NCBI GenBank assembly: GCA_963765785.1
Contig: CAVXXW010000008.1
Coordinates: forward strand, 1-64,000
Length of the DNA: 64,000 nt
DNA from: AC-32 sp963765785
Lineage (GTDB): Bacteria > Actinomycetota > Thermoleophilia > Gaiellales > Gaiellaceae
Reading direction: 5' to 3'
Shown: piece by piece, positions 1 to 8,364 of the stretch
How positions within the stretch are numbered: the stretch's first letter is position 1
How the letters are laid out: the number at the start of each line of letters is the position of its first letter
Notes under the pieces: model-generated
Databases searched by the model: none
What the model was told of the DNA's origin: nothing
Seen by the model: the letters and a program-made list of their open reading frames with translations, nothing else
Translations under genes and position numbers: made by a program

Positions 1-10
1 CGAAGTGGTC

Positions 11-29
11 GGGGGATAGCGTATCCCCC
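11..29. repeat. Perfect stem-loop flanked by AAGTGG direct repeats
   Basis: An 8-bp inverted repeat (GGGGGATA / TATCCCCC) encloses a 3-base loop. The hexamer AAGTGG stands on each side, at 3-8 and 30-35. No T-run follows on either strand, so it is not a classical terminator. It may be a protein-binding site or belong to a gene left of the window. Confidence 0.4.
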
Positions 30-134
30 AAGTGGACGTTCTACCCGTGTGACTCGTTGCCTCCAAACGGCACCAAATGGCCGTCTCGCGGGCCGCTCGC
101 GCGGGAACCGGTGCCGGCCCGCATCTAGGGAGGA

Positions 135-174
135 GAGCCAGGACCGCCCCGGGCGGCAGGGCGGCGCCTGGCTC
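135..174 (-). terminator. Candidate hairpin terminator after the first gene
   Basis: GAGCCAGG (135-142) pairs with CCTGGCTC (167-174), with a G+C-rich inner segment able to fold further. It begins about 8 bases after the stop codon of the minus-strand gene ending at 183. There is no U-tract, so termination is inferred from position and stability only. Confidence 0.4.
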
Positions 175-182
175 GTGCCGAG

Positions 183-1589
183 CTAGCCGATCAGCTCGTA
201 GTGCGCGGTGGCCGAGTCGAGCAGCTTGAGCGTGAAGCTGCCCTGAATGAGCTTGCACTTCATCCGCACGGCGTCGCCGACGCTGAACGCGCTCAGGTCG
301 GCCCCTGGAGCGACCGCGCAGCTCACGGGGTCGGCGCGGTCCTCGACGTCGAGGCTGATCCCGTTCCCGTCGAGCGTCGCGATCGTGCCCTCGAGGACGA
401 ACCACGAGCCATCGCCCGTGATCGAGGCGTGGTCGGAGACGAGCGTCTTGACGACGAACACGCCGTTGGTCTTGACGCAGACCAGCTTCACCGTGTCGCC
501 CTCGATGAAGCCGAGCAGGTTCATGCTGACCGGGACGACGCAGGCGACCGGGTCGGCCTGGCCCTCGACGTCCACCGCGACCTGGCCGCCGCCGAGCGAG
601 TCGATCGTGCCGTAGGCGGTGAGGACGTCGCCCGGGGGCGGCGGCGGGTCCTTGTGCTTCAGCGAGACGAGCGCCAGACGGCCGTCGCCGTACTTGCAGG
701 TCATGTAGACCCACTGGCCGACGGCGAAGCCGGCCACGAGCTCGCTGCCGGGCTTGAAGGTGCAGCGCACCGGCTCGGAGCGCTCGGGCACCTTGACCGA
801 GAGCCCGTCGACGCCGAGCGCCGAGATGACGCCGGCCACCGAGAACTGCTCTTTGCCCAGGTCGACGCCGCCGTCGTCGTCGCCGCCGGAGGTGCTCTCG
901 TTCTCGGCCTTGACGAGCGTGAAGGAGCCGCCAGACCCGACGGTCACGACCAGCACGACCACGTCGCCTGCCTGGAACGCCGGGACCTGGGTGCCGACGG
1001 GGACGGACACGGGCACGCGGCCCTTGTGCACGACGGCGAGCTCGATCGTGCCGTCGCTGTCGGTGGTGAGGTAGATGCCCTCGAGCACCAGCTGCCCGTC
1101 GTGGCCGACCTCGTGGATGCCGCCGGTCGGGGTCTCGGGCGAGCCGCGCTTGAAGCGCACGGCGCAGTCGACCCTGTCGCCTGGCTGCAGGGCGCCGCCG
1201 TCGGAGGCGAGCCGCTTGCCCGTCACGCGCAGCGCGAACACGCTGCCGCCGGCCGAGACGACTAGCCGCTGCGCGAGCCGCTGGACGACCGTGCCGCGGA
1301 CCGTCGTCCCGCGCGCGCGCCCGAAGCGGCGGACCGCCGCGGCCGAGTAGGTGCCGTCGGGGAGCCTCGCGCCGCGGACGGCGACGAGGGTGCCGACCCT
1401 GAAGCGGGCGAAACCGGTGTGCAGGCGAACGGTGCGGACAATGCCGTCGCGCGACGCCGTCACCAGCGCCTTGCGCGCCGCGTCCTTCGCCACGACCGCG
1501 CCACGGAAGGTCGCCGCGCCGGCGGTCGCCGGCAGGACGACCGCGAGCCCCGCGGCGGCTGTCGCGAGAAGCAGTAGGAACCGCTTCAT
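183..1589 (-). CDS. Secreted repeat protein with paired cysteines
   Basis: A 468-residue protein of unknown function. The ATG at 1589 is chosen because a GAGGAGG ribosome site lies just upstream and the product then begins with a clear signal peptide (MKRFLLLL..., hydrophobic to about residue 20, AxA-like end near 23-26). The C-terminal half is three tandem modules of 69-75 residues, roughly 251-325, 326-399 and 400-468. Each has a DPV-x-C-like segment, a G-D/Q-x-V core and a second cysteine about 21-23 residues later. The modules resemble small beta-barrel repeats of the DUF5666 kind, but that assignment is tentative. The paired cysteines suggest one disulfide per module outside the membrane. 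An Asp/Gly linker lies near 240. The gene is divergent from the cupin gene and stands alone on its strand. Confidence 0.8.
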   Translation of the reverse strand: MKRFLLLLATAAAGLAVVLPATAGAATFRGAVVAKDAARKALVTASRDGIVRTVRLHTGFARFRVGTLVAVRGARLPDGTYSAAAVRRFGRARGTTVRGTVVQRLAQRLVVSAGGSVFALRVTGKRLASDGGALQPGDRVDCAVRFKRGSPETPTGGIHEVGHDGQLVLEGIYLTTDSDGTIELAVVHKGRVPVSVPVGTQVPAFQAGDVVVLVVTVGSGGSFTLVKAENESTSGGDDDGGVDLGKEQFSVAGVISALGVDGLSVKVPERSEPVRCTFKPGSELVAGFAVGQWVYMTCKYGDGRLALVSLKHKDPPPPPGDVLTAYGTIDSLGGGQVAVDVEGQADPVACVVPVSMNLLGFIEGDTVKLVCVKTNGVFVVKTLVSDHASITGDGSWFVLEGTIATLDGNGISLDVEDRADPVSCAVAPGADLSAFSVGDAVRMKCKLIQGSFTLKLLDSATAHYELIG

Positions 1590-1771
1590 TTCGATGTGCC
1601 TCCTCTCAACCGGCGAGCCGGCCGAGGGGACTGCCCACCCGGCCGGCTCGTCGGAACGTTCTTGTTCGGCGTCGGTCGGGCGGCGACCGCACTCCTGCTC
1701 GAACCGTGCATCGGCGGCGCGCGTCGGCAGCTTGCGGACAATCCCTCCGCCGAGCCACCACGTTCGAGGGA

Positions 1772-1777
1772 TAGGCT
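1772..1777 (+). promoter_or_regulatory. Candidate -10 element, leaderless cupin gene
   Basis: TAGGCT ends 6 bases before the ATG at 1784, which would put the transcription start on the A of the ATG. No ribosome site precedes the gene. No convincing -35 is visible. Confidence 0.45.
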
Positions 1778-1783
1778 CGCCCA

Positions 1784-2095
1784 ATGGGCCTCTTCGACGT
1801 CCGGGCGGTTCAGCAGCGGCTCGCGGCGGCCAGCGGCGGCTACGAGATCGTCCACCGCTCGCCGGGGCTCGAGATCGGCGTCTACGTGCTGGTCGCACCA
1901 GAGCCCGACCGGCAGTCGCCGCACGAGGACGACGAGGTCTACGTCGTGCTCGAAGGCCGCGGCACGCTCCAGGTCGAGGACGAGCAGATCCCGGTCGAGG
2001 AGGGCAAGGCGGTGTTCGTGCCCGCGGGCGCGGACCACCGCTTCACGGGCTACGAGGGCCTGAGCGTGCTCGTGATCTTCAGCCGGCCGGACTGA
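1784..2095 (+). CDS. Small cupin-domain protein
   Basis: A 103-residue single-domain cupin. The metal-binding first motif is recognisable in SPHEDDEVYVVLEGRG (residues 46-61) and the second in PAGADHRF (about 80-87). The likely metal ligands are the His and Glu of the first motif and the His of the second. Single-domain cupins of this size include sugar isomerase-like and regulatory proteins, and the substrate cannot be read from sequence. The ATG has no ribosome site but lies 6 bases after a TAGGCT element, so translation is probably leaderless. It converges on the sugar-phosphate transferase gene with a 3-base gap. Confidence 0.85.
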   Translation: MGLFDVRAVQQRLAAASGGYEIVHRSPGLEIGVYVLVAPEPDRQSPHEDDEVYVVLEGRGTLQVEDEQIPVEEGKAVFVPAGADHRFTGYEGLSVLVIFSRPD

Positions 2096-2098
2096 GCG

Positions 2099-3592
2099 TT
2101 ACGAGTCCGCGGCGACGAAGTAGCGGCGGACCGCCAGGACCGTCATCAGCAGGATCTTGACGTCGAGCCACAGCGACCAGTTCTCGATGTAGAAGTTGTC
2201 CCACTCGACGCGGTCGCTGAGCGAGGTCTTCCCGCGGAGGCCGTTCACCTGCGCCCAGCCGGTGATGCCGGACTTGACCCTGTGGCGGTCGCCGTAGCGG
2301 TAGACGAACTGCTCGAAGCGGCGGACGTACTGCGTTCGCTCCGGCCGCGGCCCGACCAGCGACATGTCGCCCTTGAGCACGTTCAGCAGCTGCGGCAGCT
2401 CGTCGATCGAGAGCGCCCGCAGGAAGCGGCCGACGCCGGTCGTCCGGTCCTCGTGCGCCATCGCCTCTCCCTCGACCAGGCCGAGCTGCTCGTCCGCCCA
2501 GTTTGCGTCGGCCTCGCCGTCCGCGGGGCTGCCGCCCATGGTGCGCAGCTTGAGCATGTCGAACTCGCGGCCGTCCCTGCCCACGCGCGGCTGGCGGAAC
2601 AGGATTGGCGAGCCGACCGAGAGCCGTATCGCGAGCGCCGCCGCAGCGAGCACCGGCAGGCAGAGCAGAAGCAGGAAAGCCGCCACGATTCGGTCGACGA
2701 TGTACTTGAGCGCGAACTCCCAGCCCTTCGGGTCGACCCGATGCGACGAGAGGAGCGGCAGGCCGCCGATGTGCTCGACCGTCAGCCGCTCGGTGACGCG
2801 CTCGAACAGGCGCGGCACGAGCGAGACGGAGACGCCAAGCTCCTCGCAGTGCTCGACCTCGCGCAGGAGCACCTCGCTGGGCGCGGTCGAGAAGGTGATC
2901 ACGACGTGCCGGATCCCGTGCTGGCGGATCAGCCGTCCGAGGTCCCAGCTCGCCCCGAGCACCGGCAGCGGCAGGCTGGCCTCGTCCAGCGGCTCCTTGT
3001 CGACGAAGCCGATCGGCTGGAGGCCGAACTCCGGATGCTCGAGCAGCCGCCGCGCGGTCAGCGCGCCGATCCGCCCGGCACCGACGACGAGCGTCGGCCG
3101 CGCCGCCTCCCGCTCGCGCCGGGCCCGCATGTGCGCCCAGTCGAGCGCGACGCGACCAGCGGTGAGGTAGACGGCGCTGAACGCGAGCAGCCGGAGCGAC
3201 TGCGGCGCGAGGTCGTCGACGTTGCCCGGAAGCAGGATCCGCAGCGAGACGACGGCCATCGAGGCCAGCACCGTCGCCACGACTACGTTCCGGGCGCTGT
3301 CGAGCATCGAGAGGCGCAGCTGCCACGAGTACATGCCGCGCATTCGGAGGAAGAGGACCGCCAGCCCCGCGTAGACGAGCAGCCACGCGTCGGGCATGTC
3401 CACGACCCCCGCCCCATTCGAGCCCAACTGCGACATGAGCGCCGCAGCGAGCAGGAGCACCACGTCGAGAGCGAGCGCCCCACGGGCCCACGAGCCCAGG
3501 GCAGGAGGCCTGAGCGCAAGCTCTCGCCTGCCCTTTAGCTCCAGGGTCTCCAGAGCCGGCAGGGGCTCGGCGTTCACCGACCGCATCGCCAT
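2099..3592 (-). CDS. Polyprenyl-phosphate sugar-1-phosphate transferase, initiating enzyme
   Basis: A 497-residue member of the WbaP/exopolysaccharide polyprenyl glycosylphosphotransferase family. It moves a sugar-1-phosphate from a nucleotide sugar to undecaprenyl phosphate, the first step of repeat-unit assembly at the inner face of the membrane. Four hydrophobic segments fill about residues 35-160. A nucleotide-binding-like domain follows (LVVGAGRIGALTARRL, near 180), then a fifth membrane segment near 305-325. The C-terminal catalytic domain carries the family signatures SIDELPQLLNVLKGDMSLVG and GPRPER, then KSGITGWAQVNG. The length fits the five-helix family type. It is the natural initiating enzyme for the polysaccharide genes to its right, though it lies on the opposite strand. 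The sugar is not determinable here. Confidence 0.92.
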   Translation of the reverse strand: MAMRSVNAEPLPALETLELKGRRELALRPPALGSWARGALALDVVLLLAAALMSQLGSNGAGVVDMPDAWLLVYAGLAVLFLRMRGMYSWQLRLSMLDSARNVVVATVLASMAVVSLRILLPGNVDDLAPQSLRLLAFSAVYLTAGRVALDWAHMRARREREAARPTLVVGAGRIGALTARRLLEHPEFGLQPIGFVDKEPLDEASLPLPVLGASWDLGRLIRQHGIRHVVITFSTAPSEVLLREVEHCEELGVSVSLVPRLFERVTERLTVEHIGGLPLLSSHRVDPKGWEFALKYIVDRIVAAFLLLLCLPVLAAAALAIRLSVGSPILFRQPRVGRDGREFDMLKLRTMGGSPADGEADANWADEQLGLVEGEAMAHEDRTTGVGRFLRALSIDELPQLLNVLKGDMSLVGPRPERTQYVRRFEQFVYRYGDRHRVKSGITGWAQVNGLRGKTSLSDRVEWDNFYIENWSLWLDVKILLMTVLAVRRYFVAADS

Positions 3593-3617
3593 TTGACCGC
3601 CGCTCTCGGTCGTCTAG

Positions 3618-3977
3618 CTAGTTCCGCGCCTTGCCGAACTTCCGCAGGAGCGCGCCTGCTGCGAGCAGAATCGCGCCGCCCGCGGCGAGGAGCGTCAGGT
3701 CGAGACCGGTGAAGGGCAGGCCTCCATGCGTCTTCACGGCCTGTGCGCCAAGCGCCTGCTGCACCGCACCCTGCACTCCGACGCGCGGATAGCCCTGCAG
3801 CGCCGCGCTCTTCAGCGCCCGCTGGAGATCAGCCTTGGAGTACTGCTGATCGAGCCGCCCGTTGTCGGCGTAGTCCTTGTAGATCTGCTGCGGGGTCGCT
3901 CCGAACGCAACCGGAGCCCCCGTGAAGGCCGCAACCGCGCAGGCGATTACCCCCAGTACCAACACACGACGCCACAT
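3618..3977 (-). CDS. Small LPFTG cell-wall-anchored surface protein
   Basis: A 119-residue secreted protein. The ATG at 3977 is preferred over the GTG at 3998 because the ribosome site GGAGGAGGG lies between them. An N-terminal signal peptide (hydrophobic about 4-22, ending VAFGA) is followed by a short charged, helix-prone domain (TPQQIYKDYADNGRLDQQYS...). The C-terminus is a textbook sorting signal: LPFTG, a hydrophobic stretch of about 20 residues, then a basic tail (RKFGKARN). A sortase should cleave between T and G and link the protein to peptidoglycan. No sortase gene is in the window. Its place inside the polysaccharide locus suggests a surface role. The ectodomain family is not recognised. 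Confidence 0.85.
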   Translation of the reverse strand: MWRRVLVLGVIACAVAAFTGAPVAFGATPQQIYKDYADNGRLDQQYSKADLQRALKSAALQGYPRVGVQGAVQQALGAQAVKTHGGLPFTGLDLTLLAAGGAILLAAGALLRKFGKARN

Positions 3978-4176
3978 GCTTTTCTCTCCCTCCTCCACCT
4001 GGCCCCACGACCAGGAACTACTTGCCGCATCAATGCCCGACCCAGGGCAATTTCAGTCCACTCCGCCATGTACAACGTGGACGCTCACAACGTAGTGCCG
4101 TTTCTCCCGCTTGGCAAGCGGGTTGACCAAACCGGACCAGCCAGGCCCGAAACCGTGCAGCCGTGGACGTTTCATC

Positions 4177-4182
4177 GATGAT
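4177..4182 (+). promoter_or_regulatory. Candidate -10 element before the first ligase-type gene
   Basis: GATGAT lies 6 bases before the GTG at 4189. It matches the -10 consensus at four of six positions but lacks the leading T. The spacing is the same as at the clearer leaderless starts in this window. Confidence 0.3.
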
Positions 4183-4188
4183 CTAGAC

Positions 4189-6030
4189 GTGCGAGGCGCC
4201 AGCTCTCTTCCCGTCGTCGCCGTGATCGCCGGCGCCTGCCTACTCGCTTGGGTGGAAACCGGCAGCATCGACGCGGGCGACTGGCTGATCTACGCGATGT
4301 TCGCGGCGTTGCTCCTCGCCGTGGTCGCCGCGACCTCGTCGCCATCGCTCCCGCCCCGCGCGGCGATTGTCGGCCTGGCGTGCCTCGTCGCGTATGCCGG
4401 CTGGCAGGCGGTCAGCATCGCCTGGTCGGCGCTGCCGTCGCTGGCCCGGGACGACGCGCTGCTGACGCTCTTCTACGCGGTCGTGCTCGCGCTCGGCCTG
4501 TGCGTGCGCGGCACCGCCGACCGCGGGATCGTGGTCGGGGCCGTGGCCGCGGGCAGCGGGATCCTCGCGGTGGCGACGGGCGTGGCGCTGCGGTGGGGCG
4601 TCTCGCCGGAGAGCCACTTCGCCGACCGCCGGCTCGCCTTCCCGGTCTCGTACACGAACGGCGCCGCGGCGATGTTCCTGATCGGGTTCTGGCCTGCGCT
4701 CGTGCTGGCCTCCCGGCGCCGCGCGCCGGTCCTCGCCCGCAGCGGCGCGCTCGCAGGGGCGGCGGCAATGCTCGCCGGTTGGCTGCTTACCCAGAGCAAG
4801 GGCGGCGGGATCGCGCTCGCCTGCTCCTCGGTGGCGATGCTCGTCGTGGCGCGCGACCGGCTGCGTCTGATCGTCCCGGGGGCGATCCTCGCCGCGCTCG
4901 TCGGCTCGCAGTTCGACGCGCTCACGGCCGCGTACACGAGCGGCGACGTCCAGGGGTCGGCGCGCCACGCCGGGCTCGTGCTGCTGCTGGTCGCGGCCGC
5001 GGCGGCGGTCGCGGGAGCCGTCTACGCCCTCGTCGACCGCAGGCTCGACCTGCCTGCACCGGTCGCGAAGACCGTGGCCCGGGCGGGGCTCGTCGTGGCG
5101 GTGGCGGTGGTGATCGCGATTCCGGTCGGGTTCTTCGCGACGGTCGACCATCCCGGCCGCTGGGCGTCCGACCACTGGCACTCGTTCAAGCACGACCCGC
5201 AGACCGACACCACCGGCACCCACTTCGGCACGCTCGGGTCGAATCGCTACGACTTCTGGCGGGTCGCGCTCGGTCAGTTCGAGCACCATCCGGTCGCCGG
5301 CATCGGCGGCCGTGGCTTCGGGCCCGCGTACCTGATCCACCGCCGCAGCACCGAGGTGCCGGCCCGCGCGCACTCGTTCGAGCTCGACGCGCTCAGCGAG
5401 CTCGGCGTGATCGGCTTCTTGCTGCTCGTCGCCGCCCTCGCGCCGCTCCTCTGGCTCACCGCCCGCGGCGCGTGGTGCGGCGACCTCGCCGGGGCGGCGG
5501 GCTTCGGCGCGGCGGCGTACTTCGTGACGCACGCCTCGGCCGACTGGATCTGGACGATCCCGGCCGTCGGCGTTCCGTTCTTCGCCCTGCTCGGGGCGGC
5601 CTGCGCGACCCGCGAGCCGCGCCAGGCGCCGCGCCTCGCCGGGATCGGCGTCGCCGTGGCGTCCGCGGCCGTGGCGCTGATCCTGTTCGCGCCGCCGTGG
5701 CTTTCGGCGACGCTGTCGAGCAGCGCGCTGAACGGCTCGTCCTCGCCGGGGAGCGACCTGCGCTGGGCGCGCCGGCTCGACCCGCTCAGCGTCGAGCCCT
5801 ACGTCGTCGCCGCGTCGATCGCACACACGCCCGCCGAGGCAATCCCGCCGCTACAGACGGCGGCCCGGAAGGAACCGCGCTCGGTCGATGCTCGCTTCCA
5901 GCTCGGGCTCGCCTACCTGAGCGCGAACCGCCGCGTAGCGGCCCGGCGAGAGCTGCAGGCGGCGCTTGCGCTCGAGCCCGGCGAGCCGTCGATCGAACGC
6001 GCGATCAGACGCGTCGGCCACGCTCAGTAG
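4189..6030 (+). CDS. O-antigen ligase/polymerase-type membrane protein with TPR tail
   Basis: About 613 residues with roughly a dozen hydrophobic segments and the periplasmic loop typical of Wzy/WaaL proteins. The signature region DFWRVALGQFEHHPVAGIGGRGFGP is followed by RAHSFELDALSELGVIGFL. The last 70 residues form one or two TPR-like helical repeats (DARFQLGLAYLSANRRVAARRELQAAL). Such proteins polymerise or transfer lipid-linked glycans outside the membrane. In a Gram-positive a capsule polymerase role is more likely than a true O-antigen ligase. The GTG at 4189 is chosen for its spacing to a weak -10-like element and because the hydrophobic region starts soon after. The open frame extends upstream to 4111, so the start is uncertain. 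It heads a plus-strand run that continues to 10759. Confidence 0.85.
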   Translation: MRGASSLPVVAVIAGACLLAWVETGSIDAGDWLIYAMFAALLLAVVAATSSPSLPPRAAIVGLACLVAYAGWQAVSIAWSALPSLARDDALLTLFYAVVLALGLCVRGTADRGIVVGAVAAGSGILAVATGVALRWGVSPESHFADRRLAFPVSYTNGAAAMFLIGFWPALVLASRRRAPVLARSGALAGAAAMLAGWLLTQSKGGGIALACSSVAMLVVARDRLRLIVPGAILAALVGSQFDALTAAYTSGDVQGSARHAGLVLLLVAAAAAVAGAVYALVDRRLDLPAPVAKTVARAGLVVAVAVVIAIPVGFFATVDHPGRWASDHWHSFKHDPQTDTTGTHFGTLGSNRYDFWRVALGQFEHHPVAGIGGRGFGPAYLIHRRSTEVPARAHSFELDALSELGVIGFLLLVAALAPLLWLTARGAWCGDLAGAAGFGAAAYFVTHASADWIWTIPAVGVPFFALLGAACATREPRQAPRLAGIGVAVASAAVALILFAPPWLSATLSSSALNGSSSPGSDLRWARRLDPLSVEPYVVAASIAHTPAEAIPPLQTAARKEPRSVDARFQLGLAYLSANRRVAARRELQAALALEPGEPSIERAIRRVGHAQ

Positions 6031-6041
6031 GCTTCGAGGGC

Positions 6042-7022
6042 GTGAGCGGGAAGGCACTGATCACCGGCGGCGTCGGATTCATCGGCTCGCACCTGTCCGA
6101 GCTCCTGCTGGCGCAGGGCTGGGAGGTGTTCGTCTTGGACGACGTCTCGACGGGGCAGCTCGAGAACATCGAGCAACTACGGGACCGCAGCGACTTCCAC
6201 CTCGTGGTCGACTCCATCCTCTCGCCGGCGGTCGTCAGCGAGGTTGTGCACAAGTGCGACGTGGTCTTCCACCTGGCCGCCGCGGTCGGCGTGCGGCTGA
6301 TCGTCGAGCAGCCGGTGCACACGATGATCACGAACGTGCAGGGCACCGAGACCGTGCTGGAGTACTGCAGCAAGTTCGGCAAGCGCGTCCTGATCGCGTC
6401 GAGCTCCGAGGTCTACGGCGACCACCGCGAGGAGCGGCCGCTCGCCGAGGACGACCGCCGCATGTACGGGCCGACGACCGAGAAGCGCTGGCTCTACGCC
6501 GACTCGAAGGCGATGGACGAGCACCTCGCGCTCTCGTACCACCTCGAGCGCGGGCTCGACACCGTCGTCGTGCGGCTGTTCAACACCGTCGGCCCTCGCC
6601 AGAGCGGCCGCTACGGGATGGTGATCCCGCGCATGGTCGAGAAGGCGCTCGCCGGCGAGCCGATCGAGGTGCACGGCGACGGCACGCAGACGCGCTCGTT
6701 CTGCCACGTCGCCGACACGATCCGCGCCCTCTCCGGTTTGATGGACGCGCGCGAGATCTCGGGTGAGATCTTCAACGTCGGCTCGTCCGAGCGCGTGCGG
6801 ATCCTCGACCTCGCCGACCGAATCAAGCAGGCGACGGGCAGCGACTCGGAGATCGCCTTCATCCCGTACGACCAGGTCTACGAGCAGGGCATCGAGGACA
6901 CGCTCCACCGCGAGCCGGCGATCGGGAAGATCCGCGAGGCGATCGGCTGGGCCCCGGAGCGGAACCTCGACGGCATCCTCGCCGACGTGATCGCGGAACG
7001 CCGGGCTTCGGTAACGGCGTAG
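6042..7022 (+). CDS. NAD-dependent nucleotide-sugar epimerase/dehydratase
   Basis: A 326-residue extended short-chain dehydrogenase. The Rossmann motif is GGVGFIG at residues 9-15 and the catalytic pair is Tyr152 and Lys156 (YADSK). The SSSEVYGDH segment near 120-128 supplies the Ser of the triad. Overall similarity is to UDP-glucuronate decarboxylase and 4-epimerase types, and the exact sugar is not clear. The GTG at 6042 is the only sensible start, with GAGGGC just upstream, 11 bases after the preceding stop. It sits directly before a nucleotide-sugar dehydrogenase, so the two may act in sequence (oxidation to a uronic acid, then decarboxylation or epimerisation). Confidence 0.9.
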   Translation: MSGKALITGGVGFIGSHLSELLLAQGWEVFVLDDVSTGQLENIEQLRDRSDFHLVVDSILSPAVVSEVVHKCDVVFHLAAAVGVRLIVEQPVHTMITNVQGTETVLEYCSKFGKRVLIASSSEVYGDHREERPLAEDDRRMYGPTTEKRWLYADSKAMDEHLALSYHLERGLDTVVVRLFNTVGPRQSGRYGMVIPRMVEKALAGEPIEVHGDGTQTRSFCHVADTIRALSGLMDAREISGEIFNVGSSERVRILDLADRIKQATGSDSEIAFIPYDQVYEQGIEDTLHREPAIGKIREAIGWAPERNLDGILADVIAERRASVTA

Positions 7023-7041
7023 AGGGGCCGATACCAGAGCT

Positions 7042-8364
7042 ATGCGGGTCTCGATCTTCGGATTGGGGTATGTCGGCACGGTCTGCGCGGCCTGCCTCGC
7101 GCGGTTCGGGCACGAGGTGCTCGGCGTCGACCTCAACGCGGACAAGAACGCGCAGATCGCCGCCGGCCGGAGCCCGATCGTCGAGCCCGGCGTCGAGGAG
7201 CTGATCCGCGACGGCGTCGAGGCCGGCCGCCTGTCGGCGACCTCGGACGCGGAGCACGCGGTCTCCTGGTCGGACCTGTCGCTGGTCTGCGTCGGGACGC
7301 CGAGCCGCGCCAACGGCAGCCTCGACACCGAGCATGTCGACGACGTCGCGCGGAGCATCGGGCGCGCGCTGCGCGAGCGCAATGGGCGGCACACGGTCGT
7401 CGTCCGCAGCACGCTGCTGCCCGGGACGACGCTCGGCCTCGTCCGGTCCGCGCTCGAGGAGGAGTCGGGCAAGCGCTGCGGCGACGAGATCGGGCTCGCG
7501 TACAATCCGGAGTTCTTGCGCGAAGGCTCGGCGGTGGCCGACTTCGGCGACCCGCCCTACACGCTCGTCGGCGGCATCGACGATCAGAGCGCTCGGGACG
7601 CGGCGGCGCTGTATGCGACGCTCGACGCGCCGCTCCACCTGATCTCGATCCCTGAGGCGGAGATGGCGAAGTACGCCGCCAATGCCTTCCACGCCGCCAA
7701 GATCGTGTTCGCCAACGAGATCGCGAGCTTCAGCCACGCCGCGGGCGTCGACGGCCGCCGGGTGATGGAGTTGCTCGTCCGGGACTCGCGCCTGAACATC
7801 TCGCCGGCGTACCTGCGCCCGGGCTTCGCCTACGGCGGCTCGTGCCTGCCGAAGGACGTGCGCGCGCTGCTCCACTCGGCGCGTCAGCGCGACGTCGAGC
7901 TGCCGCTGCTCCGGAGCGTCCACGAGAGCAACGACGTCCATCTCCGCCGCGGGATCGAGCTCGTGCTCGCGCAGCCGGGCCGCAGCGTCGGGGTACTCGG
8001 GCTGAGCTTCAAGGCCGGCACCGACGACCTGCGCGAGAGCCCGGTCGTGCGGCTGGTCGAGGCGCTGCTCGGCAAAGGCTACCGCGTCTCGATCTACGAC
8101 GGGAACGTCAACCTCTCGCGTGTGCTCGGCGCAAACCGCGAGTACATCGAGGCCGTCGTCCCCCACCTCGCCGACCTGATGGTCGACGATGCGAACGAGG
8201 TGCTCGAGCAATGCGAGACGGTCGTCGTCGGCAACGCCGCGCCGGAGTTCGCCGAGCTGCTCGCCGGCACGCAGGCCAAATCCGTCGTCGACCTGGTCGG
8301 GCTCTCGCTGACCGAGGCCCAGCGCGAGGCGCTCGGCGAGCGCTACGCCGGCATCGCGTGGTGA
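7042..8364 (+). CDS. Nucleotide-sugar 6-dehydrogenase (UDP-glucose/GDP-mannose type)
   Basis: A 440-residue dehydrogenase that oxidises a nucleotide hexose to the uronic acid using two NAD+. The N-terminal Rossmann motif is GLGYVG (residues 7-12), the central helical domain follows, and the catalytic cysteine is Cys268 in GGSCLPKD. The C-terminal UDP-binding domain contains GLSFKAGTDDLRESP. The opening segment, including GRSPIVEPG, looks closest to GDP-mannose dehydrogenases such as AlgD, but substrate cannot be assigned safely between UDP-glucose and GDP-mannose. It ends in a GTGA overlap with the next glycosyltransferase, so they are probably translated together. Confidence 0.92.
   Translation: MRVSIFGLGYVGTVCAACLARFGHEVLGVDLNADKNAQIAAGRSPIVEPGVEELIRDGVEAGRLSATSDAEHAVSWSDLSLVCVGTPSRANGSLDTEHVDDVARSIGRALRERNGRHTVVVRSTLLPGTTLGLVRSALEEESGKRCGDEIGLAYNPEFLREGSAVADFGDPPYTLVGGIDDQSARDAAALYATLDAPLHLISIPEAEMAKYAANAFHAAKIVFANEIASFSHAAGVDGRRVMELLVRDSRLNISPAYLRPGFAYGGSCLPKDVRALLHSARQRDVELPLLRSVHESNDVHLRRGIELVLAQPGRSVGVLGLSFKAGTDDLRESPVVRLVEALLGKGYRVSIYDGNVNLSRVLGANREYIEAVVPHLADLMVDDANEVLEQCETVVVGNAAPEFAELLAGTQAKSVVDLVGLSLTEAQREALGERYAGIAW

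Noticed and set aside
4240..5826. Long open frame on the minus strand opposite the first ligase-type gene
   Set aside because: Its product is almost all Arg, Asp, Glu, Gly and Ala without a fold. The plus strand codes for a clear membrane protein. High G+C keeps antisense frames open.
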